A DNA stretch of 58,246 nt. Source: Actinomycetes bacterium. Its GTDB lineage: Bacteria; Actinomycetota; Acidimicrobiia; Acidimicrobiales; Microtrichaceae. The stretch lies in the NCBI GenBank assembly GCA_029782335.1, contig JAKOVA010000173.1, forward strand, positions 1 through 58,246, read 5' to 3'. Both the position numbers and the translations under genes were made by a program. Positions 47,654 through 55,797 of this stretch are shown here, piece after piece; the first letter of the stretch is position 1; each line of letters begins with the position of its first letter. The notes under the pieces are model-generated. The model had not been told where the DNA came from. It did not search any database and was given only the letters and a program-made list of their open reading frames with translations.

Positions 47654-49384
47654 ATGGACCAGCTCCACCTCTTCGCCGATCGGGGGACGCTCCGCGTGGC
47701 GGTTGTGGAGGGTGACGACCACCGGGCGCATGCCGTCATGCGGCGCCTCGCACGTCGCCACCGACCCTACGAGGTGACGCGGGTCTGTCCGCAGGACGTG
47801 ATCAACGGAGCGATCGATGCCGCCGCGATCGATGCCGTACTGCTGGGGGTCGACGGAACCGCCCCCAGCATGGCGCCGTTGCGATGGCTGACCCGCAACG
47901 CACCCGCGACCGCCGTAGTGGCCCTCACCCACGACCACGACCTCGACAAAGACCTGGAGGTGGTCGTCACCGGGGCGCAAGACGTCCTCCCGTTCCACGA
48001 CGCCACCGCAGCACGTCTCGATCGGGCCATCCGGGCCGCGGTCACCCGCAAACGACTCGAGACCGCCGCGCTGAACACGGCGCTCACCGACCCGGTGACG
48101 GGCATGGCGTCGAGAGCCTGGATGTTGCAGCGCCTCGAGCTCGCAGTCGCTCACGCCGCAACCTGCGCCGAGGGCTGGCAAGTGGCCGTGCTGTTCTGCG
48201 ACCTCGATCGATTCAAGGTCGTGAACGACTCGCTCGGCCATGCCAAGGGAGACGAGTTGTTGCGGCTGGTCGCGGAACGGCTTCGATCGGTGGTCCGGGC
48301 GGAGGATCCCGTCGCGCGTTTCGGTGGCGACGAGTTCGTGATCCTGCTCGAGGGGCATCGAGTGGAAGGGCTCGCCCACCGCATCGGGCTCCGAGCGCTC
48401 GCGGCGCTCGCCGCTCCCTTCGAGATCGACGGCCATCGCATTTCGGTGCTGGCCTCGGTGGGTCTCGCGTTGCACCGCCCAGGGGAGGACGCGGCGCAAC
48501 TGCTCGACAACGCCGACCTCGCGCTCTTCCAAGCCAAGCGTTGTGGCCGAAATCGGATCGAGGCGTTCGACGACGAGCTGCGGAGCTGGTCGGATCGCCA
48601 GCGGCTCTTGGGTCGTCGACTGCGTGACGACCTCAGCACCGGCCGCATCGACACGGTCCGTACCTCGGTCTGGAACCTCGCGTCGTCTGCGGAGGTGGGC
48701 AGCGTGATCGCGGCGAGCTGGCGCCACGATCACCCCGATTCCCTCGTCGAGCTGGCGACTCGACACGGCCTCGCCCCAGAACTCGGGCGTTGGATCGTCA
48801 CGGAGGCACTCCGGGTCGCGTCGTCGTCGGCGACGTCGCGGGTCGTGGTCGAAATGCCCCCCGGACTCGTGGCCCAACCGGCCTTCGTGGAGTGGCTCGC
48901 CGAACGTCTCGCGGAAACGACCGTCGACCCGTCACGTTTGGTGCTCGCCTTGAGCGAAGCGGAACTTGCCGACGTCGAGCTGATTGCGGAGAGCCTCGAC
49001 GGCCTGGATCGCCTCGGTGTTTCGGTTGCGCTCGCGGGATTCGGGAGCGGCTCGTCGTCGCTCGCACTGTTCAGTTCGCTCCGCGTCGACGAGGTGATGC
49101 TCGCGCCGCAACTCGTCGCGGGGATCGCGACAGACGCCCCTCGACGTGCGGTGGTCGAAGGGTTGCTGCGGATCGCCGCGGCGATCGGCCAGCGGGTCGT
49201 CGCAACGGGTCCCGAGTCGATCGCAGACGTCGTCGCGCTCGCCGAGTTGGGTTGCGCGGACATCGTCACGAACCTCGACGTGTCGGCGGTTCCTCCCGCC
49301 GGCGATCTCCGCCTCCATCCGATCGAGGCGCTCGCAACCGGTGCAGCGGACCTCGTTGCAGCGGAGATGCACGTCCTACGCTGA
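47654..49384 (+). CDS. Diguanylate cyclase with degenerate receiver and EAL domains
   Basis: A 576-residue cytoplasmic signalling protein. Residues about 13-120 have a receiver-like fold (RVAVVEGDDHRAHAV), but the phosphorylation Asp is replaced (AVLLGVDGT). A GGDEF domain occupies about 140-300 with intact active site RFGGDEF (G224-F228), metal-binding CDLDRFKVVND and an allosteric I-site RAED (215-218) exactly five residues before GGDEF. It should therefore make c-di-GMP with product inhibition. Residues about 320-570 resemble EAL but lack the EAL triad (VGSVIAASW) and most catalytic acids, so no phosphodiesterase activity is expected; this part may bind c-di-GMP or partners. The ATG at 47654 starts the receiver. 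The adjacent Tad pilus operon 14 kb away is a possible target. Confidence 0.88.
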   Translation: MDQLHLFADRGTLRVAVVEGDDHRAHAVMRRLARRHRPYEVTRVCPQDVINGAIDAAAIDAVLLGVDGTAPSMAPLRWLTRNAPATAVVALTHDHDLDKDLEVVVTGAQDVLPFHDATAARLDRAIRAAVTRKRLETAALNTALTDPVTGMASRAWMLQRLELAVAHAATCAEGWQVAVLFCDLDRFKVVNDSLGHAKGDELLRLVAERLRSVVRAEDPVARFGGDEFVILLEGHRVEGLAHRIGLRALAALAAPFEIDGHRISVLASVGLALHRPGEDAAQLLDNADLALFQAKRCGRNRIEAFDDELRSWSDRQRLLGRRLRDDLSTGRIDTVRTSVWNLASSAEVGSVIAASWRHDHPDSLVELATRHGLAPELGRWIVTEALRVASSSATSRVVVEMPPGLVAQPAFVEWLAERLAETTVDPSRLVLALSEAELADVELIAESLDGLDRLGVSVALAGFGSGSSSLALFSSLRVDEVMLAPQLVAGIATDAPRRAVVEGLLRIAAAIGQRVVATGPESIADVVALAELGCADIVTNLDVSAVPPAGDLRLHPIEALATGAADLVAAEMHVLR

Positions 49385-49409
49385 GGCCCCCAGGAATGGA
49401 GGGCACAAC

Positions 49410-50561
49410 GTGGTGATGTTCACCGAGGAACATGAAATGTTCCGAACCACGGTTCGGGAGTTCGTTCAGAGCGAGATCGAACCGAATGCGGAGGAATGGG
49501 AGCAGAGCGGGATGTTCCCTGCCCACGAGCTGTTCTCCTCGATGGGGAAGCTGGGTCTGTTGGGGGTGACCTACGACCCCGAGTACGGCGGTGGCGGGGC
49601 CGACGTTCTCTACTCAGCGATCCTTGGCGAGGAGCTGGGCCGGATGTCGTGTCTGGGCGTCGCGATGGCGATCGCGGTGCAGACCGACATGGCGACACCG
49701 TCGCTGCACCGTTTCGGCTCCCCCGATCTGAAGGACCGCTACCTGCGCCCGGCGATTGCGGGCGACGCGGTGGCCGCGATTGCCGTGACCGAACCCGACG
49801 CCGGCTCTGATGTTGCTGGTCTGCGAACCCGTGCGGTGCGTGACGGAGATGACTGGATCATCAACGGCACGAAGCTCTACATCACGAGCGGACTGCAAGC
49901 CGACTGGCTCTGCCTGCTTGCCCGTACCTCCGACGAGGGTGGCTCGCGAGGCTGTTCGCAGATCGTGGTCCCGACCGGCGTCGAGGGGTTCTCGGTCAGC
50001 CGCAAACTCGACAAGTTGGGGATGCGTTCCTCCGACACCGCCGAGTTGGTCTTCGAGGACGTCCGCGTCCCGGTGGCGAACACGATCGGCGTCGAAGGAC
50101 GCGGCTTTCAACAGCAGATGCAGCAGTTCCAGGACGAGCGGATGATCGCCGCGTACCAGATGGTGGGTGCGATGGAACACGCCCTCGAGCGGACCCGCGC
50201 CTACCTGGGGGAGCGCCAGGCGTTCGGGCGACCGCTGCTGGCAAATCAGCATCTCGGCTACGAACTCGCGGAACTCGGGAGCGAGGTCGAACTCCTGAAG
50301 CACTTCAACTACGCGGCGGCTGAGGCAGCGACCCGCGGAGAGGACATCACCCGCTTCGCCACGATCGCGAAGCTGCGTTCGGGACGGCTCGCCCGACGGG
50401 TGGCCGACGTGTGCCTGCAGTTCCACGGCGGCATCGGCTACATGGAGGAGACGTGGACGGCTCGCTTCTTCCGTGACACGCGACTGTGGTCGATCGGTGG
50501 TGGCGCCGACGAGGTGATGTTGCGGACTCTGGCCCGCATGGACGGCTACGCGCTCGACTGA
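49410..50561 (+). CDS. Acyl-CoA dehydrogenase, LCAD-like (second copy type)
   Basis: A 383-residue FAD flavoprotein with the same architecture as the dehydrogenase at 46.4-47.6 kb but clearly diverged. Visible motifs are EYGGGGADVLYSAIL (about 50-64), AVTEPDAGSDVAGL (about 122-135) and CLQFHGGIGYMEETWTARFFRDTRL near the C-terminus. The MCAD-type catalytic Glu position reads IGGGADEVM, so the base is probably the earlier Glu in FQDERMIAA. The start is ambiguous: GTG 49410 has GGAGGG at an ideal 6 bases, while ATG 49416 would leave 12. It lies 25 bases after the GGDEF gene on the same strand. Confidence 0.91.
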   Translation: MVMFTEEHEMFRTTVREFVQSEIEPNAEEWEQSGMFPAHELFSSMGKLGLLGVTYDPEYGGGGADVLYSAILGEELGRMSCLGVAMAIAVQTDMATPSLHRFGSPDLKDRYLRPAIAGDAVAAIAVTEPDAGSDVAGLRTRAVRDGDDWIINGTKLYITSGLQADWLCLLARTSDEGGSRGCSQIVVPTGVEGFSVSRKLDKLGMRSSDTAELVFEDVRVPVANTIGVEGRGFQQQMQQFQDERMIAAYQMVGAMEHALERTRAYLGERQAFGRPLLANQHLGYELAELGSEVELLKHFNYAAAEAATRGEDITRFATIAKLRSGRLARRVADVCLQFHGGIGYMEETWTARFFRDTRLWSIGGGADEVMLRTLARMDGYALD

Positions 50562-50615
50562 CACCATGGTCCCGGCGAGGCGAGTCGCCGCTGGGATGTG
50601 GACTGGGGGTCCGAG

Positions 50616-51821
50616 ATGGGTCGGAGAACGTTGTGGGCGTCGCTTGCGATCGCCGCGTCTGGGATGACCGCGGCGTCGTGCATCCCACCGGCACCGGCAC
50701 CCGGCCCGACGACGACCACGACCGTCGTTGATCCGCTGCCGCAGAACCCGGTTGGCGACGACGCAATCCGGCTCAACCAGGTGCAGTTGGTCGGCTCCCA
50801 CAACAGCTATCACGTTGCTCCCGACGCCCGGGTGATCGAGGTGCTCAAGGCGGCCGCCCGCGCGTTCCCGGGAATCGCCGGTGGCCTGGGTGATCCGTCC
50901 TCGCTCGACTACACCCATGCGTCCCTACCCGATCAGCTGGCTGCAGGGATTCGCACGTTCGAACTCGACGTGTACGCCGATCCGACCGGCCGCCGCTTCA
51001 CCCAGCCGAAGCTGAACGCGCTGTTCGGGTTCAATGACCCCGAACTCGATGTGGCCTCCCTCCGCGAGCCGGGATTCAAGGTCTTCCACATCGTCGATGT
51101 CGATCAGCGGTCGCGCTGTGCGTTGCTCACGACGTGTCTGGACCAGCTTCGCTCGTGGTCTGACGCACACCCCGGTCATCTCCCGGTGATCATCAACATC
51201 GAACTCGAGGAGAACGTCCTGCCGCCGCCGCTGGTCGGTTCCCCGGTGGTCCCCTTTAGCGAGGCGCAGCTCGCGGCGCTCGACGCCCAGCTCCGATCCT
51301 CCCTCGGTGATCGCCTGATCACCCCCGACGACGTACGCGGCGACGCTCCCGACCTCCGCACCGCGCTCGCCACGACCGGGTGGCCTACGTTGCGACAGGC
51401 GCGTGGCAAGTTCCTCTTCTTCCTCGACAACGAGGCGAAACGTGACGCGTACCTCGCGGGTCACCCGAGCCTCGCCGGCCGGGTCATGTTCACGAGTTCC
51501 GGCGAAGGGCAACCGGACGGCGCGATCGTCAAGGTGAACGACCCGACGGAGTTCTCGCGGATCCGTTCGCTCGTCGAAGCGGGCTACATCGTCCGGACCC
51601 GCGCCGATGCCGACCTTGTGGAGGTCCGCCGGAACGATCCGGCCCATCGGGATCTCGCCCTGTCCTCCGGAGCGCAGATCGTCCACTCCGACGCTCCGCC
51701 GAACGAACCGGCGCCGAACGGCTACGTCGTGACATTCGGGACGCGGGTTGCGGCACGGTGCAACCCGGTGACGACGACCGCTGCCACCTGCGGCGCGCTC
51801 GCCGTCGTCGAGGCGAACTGA
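50616..51821 (+). CDS. Ca-dependent phosphoinositide phospholipase C-like lipoprotein
   Basis: A 401-residue exported protein. The signal peptide (LWASLAIAASGMTAASC) ends at a probable lipobox Cys near residue 22, followed by a Pro/Thr tether. The catalytic domain resembles the bacterial Ca-dependent PI-PLC family: QLVGSHNSYH (first catalytic His), DYTHASLPDQLAAGIRTFELDVY, KVFHIVDVD (second His) and VIINIELEENV, a TIM-barrel pattern. Substrates may be phosphoinositides or other glycerophosphodiesters. The ATG at 50616 is preferred to an in-frame GTG 18 bases earlier because the signal peptide then starts with MGRR. It is probably monocistronic; a separate TPP-controlled unit follows. Confidence 0.82.
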   Translation: MGRRTLWASLAIAASGMTAASCIPPAPAPGPTTTTTVVDPLPQNPVGDDAIRLNQVQLVGSHNSYHVAPDARVIEVLKAAARAFPGIAGGLGDPSSLDYTHASLPDQLAAGIRTFELDVYADPTGRRFTQPKLNALFGFNDPELDVASLREPGFKVFHIVDVDQRSRCALLTTCLDQLRSWSDAHPGHLPVIINIELEENVLPPPLVGSPVVPFSEAQLAALDAQLRSSLGDRLITPDDVRGDAPDLRTALATTGWPTLRQARGKFLFFLDNEAKRDAYLAGHPSLAGRVMFTSSGEGQPDGAIVKVNDPTEFSRIRSLVEAGYIVRTRADADLVEVRRNDPAHRDLALSSGAQIVHSDAPPNEPAPNGYVVTFGTRVAARCNPVTTTAATCGALAVVEAN

Positions 51822-51867
51822 CCGGCGAGTCCGGTCACTGCCGGTCCACGGTCCGCGGATCGAGCGG

Positions 51868-51873
51868 TAGGGT
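51868..51873 (+). promoter_or_regulatory. -10 hexamer TAGGGT for the thiamine operon
   Basis: TAGGGT lies about 17 bases before the first conserved base of the TPP aptamer, so transcription would begin just ahead of the riboswitch. Confidence 0.5.
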
Positions 51874-51889
51874 GACCGGGACATCACAA

Positions 51890-51976
51890 CACGGGGAGCT
51901 CGGGGCGCCGGGCTGAGAGGGTGACACGCTCCGTCACCGACCCTCGACCTGATCCGGATAATGCCGGCGGAGGGAA
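51890..51976 (+). promoter_or_regulatory. TPP riboswitch (THI element)
   Basis: Conserved TPP aptamer elements appear in order: GGGGAGC (51893-51899), GGGCTGAGAGGG (51910-51921), GACCCT (51939-51944), ACCTGATCCGGATAATGCCG (51947-51966) and GCGGAGGGAA (51967-51976). GGTGAC/GTCACC forms the variable P3 arm. The 3' strand GGAGGGAA of the aptamer is also the ribosome-binding site of thiN, whose ATG is at 51978. Ligand binding should therefore hide the Shine-Dalgarno directly, giving translational repression without a separate expression platform. Confidence 0.95.
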
Positions 51977-51977
51977 C

Positions 51978-52646
51978 ATGCGCACGGATGCTGTAGTCGT
52001 GGTGGCGGGAGGGCCTGGCGACGGCCCCCAGGCGGTACCGCCCAGAGTCACTGCCGATTGGCCGGTCATCGCCGCCGACAGCGGGGCGGACCTCGCGTTC
52101 GCGATTGGTCTCACGCCGACGCTCGTCGTGGGTGATCTCGACTCGATCAGCGACGCGGCACTCGGGCGATGCCGGCAGTTGGGGGTCCATGTGGAGTCGG
52201 CCCCCACCGAGAAGGACGAGACGGACCTCGAACTCGCGCTCAGCGCTGCCCGGGTGGATCGTGACCTCCGCGACCTCGTGGTACTCGGCGGTGCCGGCGG
52301 ACGCCTCGATCACCTGCTCGCGAATCTCGCGGTGCTCTGCGGAACGGCAACGGATGGTCTTGCCGTCGAGGCGTGGCTCGGCGCGACGCGGGTGTATGTG
52401 GTGCGTGACGGCGTCGAGACGTCGGTGGCACCCGGAGCGGCGGTGTCGCTGCTCGCGTGGCACGGGGACGCGGTGGGGGTGACGACGAAGGGATTGCGAT
52501 GGCCGCTGTGTGACGCGGTGCTCCGTGCCGGGTCCGCGTTGGGGACCTCGAATGTCGCCGTTGACGACGTCGTCGGGGTATCGCTCCGAGCGGGTGTCGT
52601 GTCGATGGTCATCGCGCCCTCCGACTCCGTGGGGGTGTCGCGGTGA
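51978..52646 (+). CDS. thiN: Thiamine pyrophosphokinase
   Basis: A 222-residue enzyme converting thiamine plus ATP to thiamine diphosphate. The catalytic N-terminal domain has VIAADSGADLAFAIGLTPTLVVGDLDS (about residues 32-58), the hallmark AADxGA...GDxDS. It is followed by PTEKDETDLELAL (about 77-89) and VLGGAGGRLDHLLANL (about 100-115), which bind ATP and magnesium. The C-terminal beta-barrel binds thiamine. It is the first gene under the TPP riboswitch and its stop overlaps the start of thiB. Coupling a kinase to a thiamine importer indicates salvage. Confidence 0.93.
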   Translation: MRTDAVVVVAGGPGDGPQAVPPRVTADWPVIAADSGADLAFAIGLTPTLVVGDLDSISDAALGRCRQLGVHVESAPTEKDETDLELALSAARVDRDLRDLVVLGGAGGRLDHLLANLAVLCGTATDGLAVEAWLGATRVYVVRDGVETSVAPGAAVSLLAWHGDAVGVTTKGLRWPLCDAVLRAGSALGTSNVAVDDVVGVSLRAGVVSMVIAPSDSVGVSR

Positions 52647-53707
52647 TGGCCCGGTGGCGCGTCGGTCGCGGCCCCGGCGCCATGGTGCTGTTGGGTCTGT
52701 TGGTGGGTGGGCTCGTCCTCGGCTGTGGTGATGCAGCGACGCCGGCGGCGAAGGACAAGACGGTGGTGCTCGTCACCTATTCCGGGTACGCCCTTCCCAC
52801 TGCCGCGGCCGAAGCCTTCACCGAGCGGACCGGGTGGAAGATCAAGGTGGTCGACGGGGGTGACGCCGGAACGGTCCTGAGCGCCGCGATTCTCGCCTCG
52901 GGACGGCCCGAGGGCGATGTGCTGCTGGGCGTCGACACGAGTTTCCTCACCCGCGCACAGAACTCCGACGCCTTCGAGCGGTACGAGCCGTCCGCACTCA
53001 CGCGGGTCCCATCGGAGCTGCGGCTCGATCGGAGCGGTCGATTCACCCCGATCGATGAGGGCTCGGTGTGTGTGAACGCGGATGCCGGGTGGTTCGACGC
53101 GCGCGACATCCCGCTGCCCGGTGACCTCGAGTCGCTCACGGCACCGCGCTATCGGGACCTGCTCGTCGTTGAACATCCGGCGCAGTCCTCTCCCGGTCTC
53201 TCGTTCCTCGCGGCAACCCGCGCGGTGTTCGGTTCCGCCACCGACGACTACTGGCGTCGCCTTCGTGACAACGGTGTCGCCGTCGCCGGGTCGTGGAGCG
53301 ATGCCTACAACACGCGTTACACGGTCAACGGCGGAGACCGCCCGTTGGTCGTGTCGTACGCGTCGAGCCCGCCTGCCGAGGTGGTCTACTCGGAGGGGAA
53401 GCGGACGTCGCCGGCGAGTGTCGTGCTCACCGACACTTGTGTTCAGCAGGTGGAGTTCGCTGCGGTGCTGCGCGGCGCCCCACACCGTGACGCAGCGCGT
53501 CGGCTGATCGACGAGATGCTGAGCGAGCAGTGGCAGGCGGAACTCCCGCTGTCGAACTTCGTCTATCCGGCGGTCTCGGGGACTCCGCTCCCTGAGCCGT
53601 TCCGTCGGTGGGCGGCGCCGGTACCGAACCCGATCCGCCTAGATCCCGCAGCGGTTGGCCAGGACCGTGACGCCTGGCTGCTTGCGTGGCGCGACGTGAT
53701 GGAATGA
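52643..53707 (+). CDS. thiB: Thiamine ABC transporter substrate-binding lipoprotein
   Basis: A 354-residue extracellular binding protein of the TbpA/ThiB type. The signal peptide (MVLLGLLVGGLVLGC) ends in the lipobox LVLGC with Cys near residue 28. The mature domain begins KTVVLVTYSGYALP, matching the LTVYTYDSF-like start of thiamine-binding proteins. GDVLLGVDTSFLTRA, NPASPGLSF-like HPAQSSPGLSFLAATRAVFG and YASSPPAEV (about residues 230-238) also fit. The start is GTG 52643 or ATG 52646, overlapping the thiN stop. Control by the TPP riboswitch supports thiamine or its phosphates as ligand. Confidence 0.92.
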   Translation: MMARWRVGRGPGAMVLLGLLVGGLVLGCGDAATPAAKDKTVVLVTYSGYALPTAAAEAFTERTGWKIKVVDGGDAGTVLSAAILASGRPEGDVLLGVDTSFLTRAQNSDAFERYEPSALTRVPSELRLDRSGRFTPIDEGSVCVNADAGWFDARDIPLPGDLESLTAPRYRDLLVVEHPAQSSPGLSFLAATRAVFGSATDDYWRRLRDNGVAVAGSWSDAYNTRYTVNGGDRPLVVSYASSPPAEVVYSEGKRTSPASVVLTDTCVQQVEFAAVLRGAPHRDAARRLIDEMLSEQWQAELPLSNFVYPAVSGTPLPEPFRRWAAPVPNPIRLDPAAVGQDRDAWLLAWRDVME

Positions 53708-55302
53708 GACGTCACCGCGGCCTCCTCGTCACGGTCGCGTTGATCGTCGTTCCGTTCGGGTTCTTCTTCGCGACCTCGGGCTGGCCGCTCATCGCGCTGG
53801 TGGACCGCGCCGTGACGACCGGCGAAGGAGCGGCCCTGGGCGATGCCTTCGGTGGCACCCGGATCGCCCGCCTCGCGTTCGCCACGCTCGCCCAGGCAGC
53901 GCTGAGCACGCTGATCGCGCTGATCATCGGCATCCCGTGCGCCTACTGCCATGCGCGCTTCCGCGTCCCGGGCCAGCGGCTGGCGTGGGTGCTGGTTGCC
54001 GTGCCGTTCGTGTTGCCGACGGTGGTCGTCGCCGCAGCGGTTGGCCGAGCGCAACGCTTGATGGGCCTCGACGGGGTCTCGGCGTGGGTGCCGGTCATCA
54101 CGTCGCACGTGGTAGTCAACCTCGCCGTCATCGTGCGGACCGTCGGTGTCCGGTTGGAGCGCATCGATGTCTCGGTCGAGGACGCAGCGCGGCTCGGCGG
54201 GCGATCCGCGACGGGCGCCGCGTGGTGTGTGATCCGTTCGGCATCAGACGCGATCCGTTCGGCCGCGATCATCGTGTTTCTCTTCTGCGCCACGTCGTTC
54301 GGCATCATCGCGGTGCTGGGGGGCGGGAGCGTCTCGACCGTGGAGATCGAGATCTGGTTTCAGGCCACGCAACTCCTGCGGCTCGACGTCGCCGCGCTGC
54401 TGAGCTGCGCGCAGATGCTGGTGGTCGCGGTCGTGGTCCTGCTCACGCTCCGGGGGCGCCGTCCGAACGCTGTGCTCAGTGGCGCGTCGCCTCGCCGGCG
54501 TCCACGTGGGCTCGAGCGGTGGCTGGTTGGTGTGCTGGTTGGCGTCCAGTTGCTCGTCGCCCTCGGCCCCGTGGCGCTGCTCGTCGAGCGATCACTCCGG
54601 GTCGGAGACCACTGGGGGATCGACCACTACCGGAATCTGGGCCGGGCGCTCGCGGGAACCGGCCTCGGTGAGCGTCCGTGGCGCGCGGCGGGGGAGTCGC
54701 TGCGGATCGCCGTCGTCGCCGCTGCGATCGCGCTCGTGGTCGGGTTGCTCGCGGCGGTCGGTGTGGCGAGCGGCCGGCGCGGAGCCCGGATCGTCGAGGC
54801 GGCCCTGCTGATCCCGTTGGCAGCCTCCGCGGCGACGATCGGCTTCGGGATCCTCATCGCATACAGCCGCCCACCGCTGGACCTCCGCGGGTCGTGGTGG
54901 GCGGTTCCGGTGGTGGAGTCGGCGATCGCGGCACCGCTCGTCGCCCGCTCGTTGGTTCCGGTCTTCGCTTCGCTGGACCGTCGTCAGTTGGATGCGGCGG
55001 CGTTGCTCGGCGCGGGACCTCGACGTCGCTTCCTCGAGATCGTCGTTCCGTCGGTGCGCGCCGCGGTGGGCGTCGCGGCAGGTTTGGGATTCGCGGTGTC
55101 GCTGGGCGAGTTCGGGGCGACCGCCTTCCTCGCCCGGAGCGGCTCGCCGACCTTGCCCCAGTTGATGGTTCGCCTGTTGGGTCGACCTGGTGACGCGAAT
55201 CTCGGGCAGGGGATGGCGATCGGCGTCGTCATGGCAGCCCTGACCGCCGGCGTGTTCGCAGCCGCCGAGGCGATCGGGCGGGGACGTTCGCTGGAGTTCT
55301 GA
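53704..55302 (+). CDS. thiP: Thiamine ABC transporter permease (double permease)
   Basis: A 532-residue integral membrane protein carrying two permease domains in one chain, as is usual for ThiP and iron(III) permeases. There are about twelve helices and two coupling loops: VEDAARLGGRSATGAAWCVI (about 158-178) and LDAAALLGAGPRRRFLEIVVP (about 428-448). The ATG at 53704 overlaps the thiB stop (ATGA). The matching ATPase (ThiQ) is not encoded next to it: the following genes are an SRPBCC protein and glgX, and the ABC ATPase at the window end is on the other strand. Confidence 0.92.
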   Translation: MRRHRGLLVTVALIVVPFGFFFATSGWPLIALVDRAVTTGEGAALGDAFGGTRIARLAFATLAQAALSTLIALIIGIPCAYCHARFRVPGQRLAWVLVAVPFVLPTVVVAAAVGRAQRLMGLDGVSAWVPVITSHVVVNLAVIVRTVGVRLERIDVSVEDAARLGGRSATGAAWCVIRSASDAIRSAAIIVFLFCATSFGIIAVLGGGSVSTVEIEIWFQATQLLRLDVAALLSCAQMLVVAVVVLLTLRGRRPNAVLSGASPRRRPRGLERWLVGVLVGVQLLVALGPVALLVERSLRVGDHWGIDHYRNLGRALAGTGLGERPWRAAGESLRIAVVAAAIALVVGLLAAVGVASGRRGARIVEAALLIPLAASAATIGFGILIAYSRPPLDLRGSWWAVPVVESAIAAPLVARSLVPVFASLDRRQLDAAALLGAGPRRRFLEIVVPSVRAAVGVAAGLGFAVSLGEFGATAFLARSGSPTLPQLMVRLLGRPGDANLGQGMAIGVVMAALTAGVFAAAEAIGRGRSLEF

Positions 55303-55331
55303 GGGTCGCCTGCTGCGGCGATACTGAGAGG

Positions 55332-55787
55332 ATGGACGTGGTCGCCGAAGTCTCGACGGTTGCTCCCGCGGCGGCACTCCATGCCGTCGTCGCCGATCTC
55401 GGCACCTATCCCGAGTGGCTGGACATCGTTGCTGCGGCGGACCCGCTCGGACAGAGCGACGATGCTGCACCGGCATGGTCGGTCGTCTTGCAGGCGCGCG
55501 TCGGGCCGCTGCGGCGTTCGAAGCGTTTGCGGATGGTGCGGACGATCGACTCGCCCTCGGAACTGTGCTTCGAGCGACGTGAGCTCGACGGACGCTCCCA
55601 CTCGGCATGGCGGCTGCACGCGACGATCGAGGAGATCGACGCGGCATCGGGCTCCGATGGCGCCGGGAGCCGGCTCACGATGCGGCTCCACTACGGCGGA
55701 TCGTTGTGGATCCCGGTGCTGGATCGGCTCTTGACGGAGGAGATCCGCCGATCGAGGACGCGTCTGATCGAGCTGCTCGCTCGGTAA
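55332..55787 (+). CDS. SRPBCC (START-like) domain protein
   Basis: A 151-residue soluble protein with the helix-grip fold pattern of polyketide cyclase/START-like proteins: VVAEVSTVAPAAALHAVVADLGTYPEWLD at the N-terminus, a central beta sheet (SELCFERRELDG, SAWRLHATIEEI) and a long C-terminal helix (LLTEEIRRSRTRLIELLA). These proteins bind hydrophobic ligands; no ligand or catalytic residues can be named. Its TAA stop forms part of the TAACGT -10 box of the glgX gene. It lies 29 bases after thiP and may be cotranscribed with it, although a GATACT just before the ATG could be a separate promoter. Confidence 0.82.
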   Translation: MDVVAEVSTVAPAAALHAVVADLGTYPEWLDIVAAADPLGQSDDAAPAWSVVLQARVGPLRRSKRLRMVRTIDSPSELCFERRELDGRSHSAWRLHATIEEIDAASGSDGAGSRLTMRLHYGGSLWIPVLDRLLTEEIRRSRTRLIELLAR

Positions 55788-55790
55788 CGT
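55785..55790 (+). promoter_or_regulatory. -10 hexamer TAACGT, leaderless type, for glgX
   Basis: TAACGT ends 7 bases before the ATG at 55798. Its first three bases are the stop codon of the upstream gene. Confidence 0.45.
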
Positions 55791-55797
55791 CGACGAA

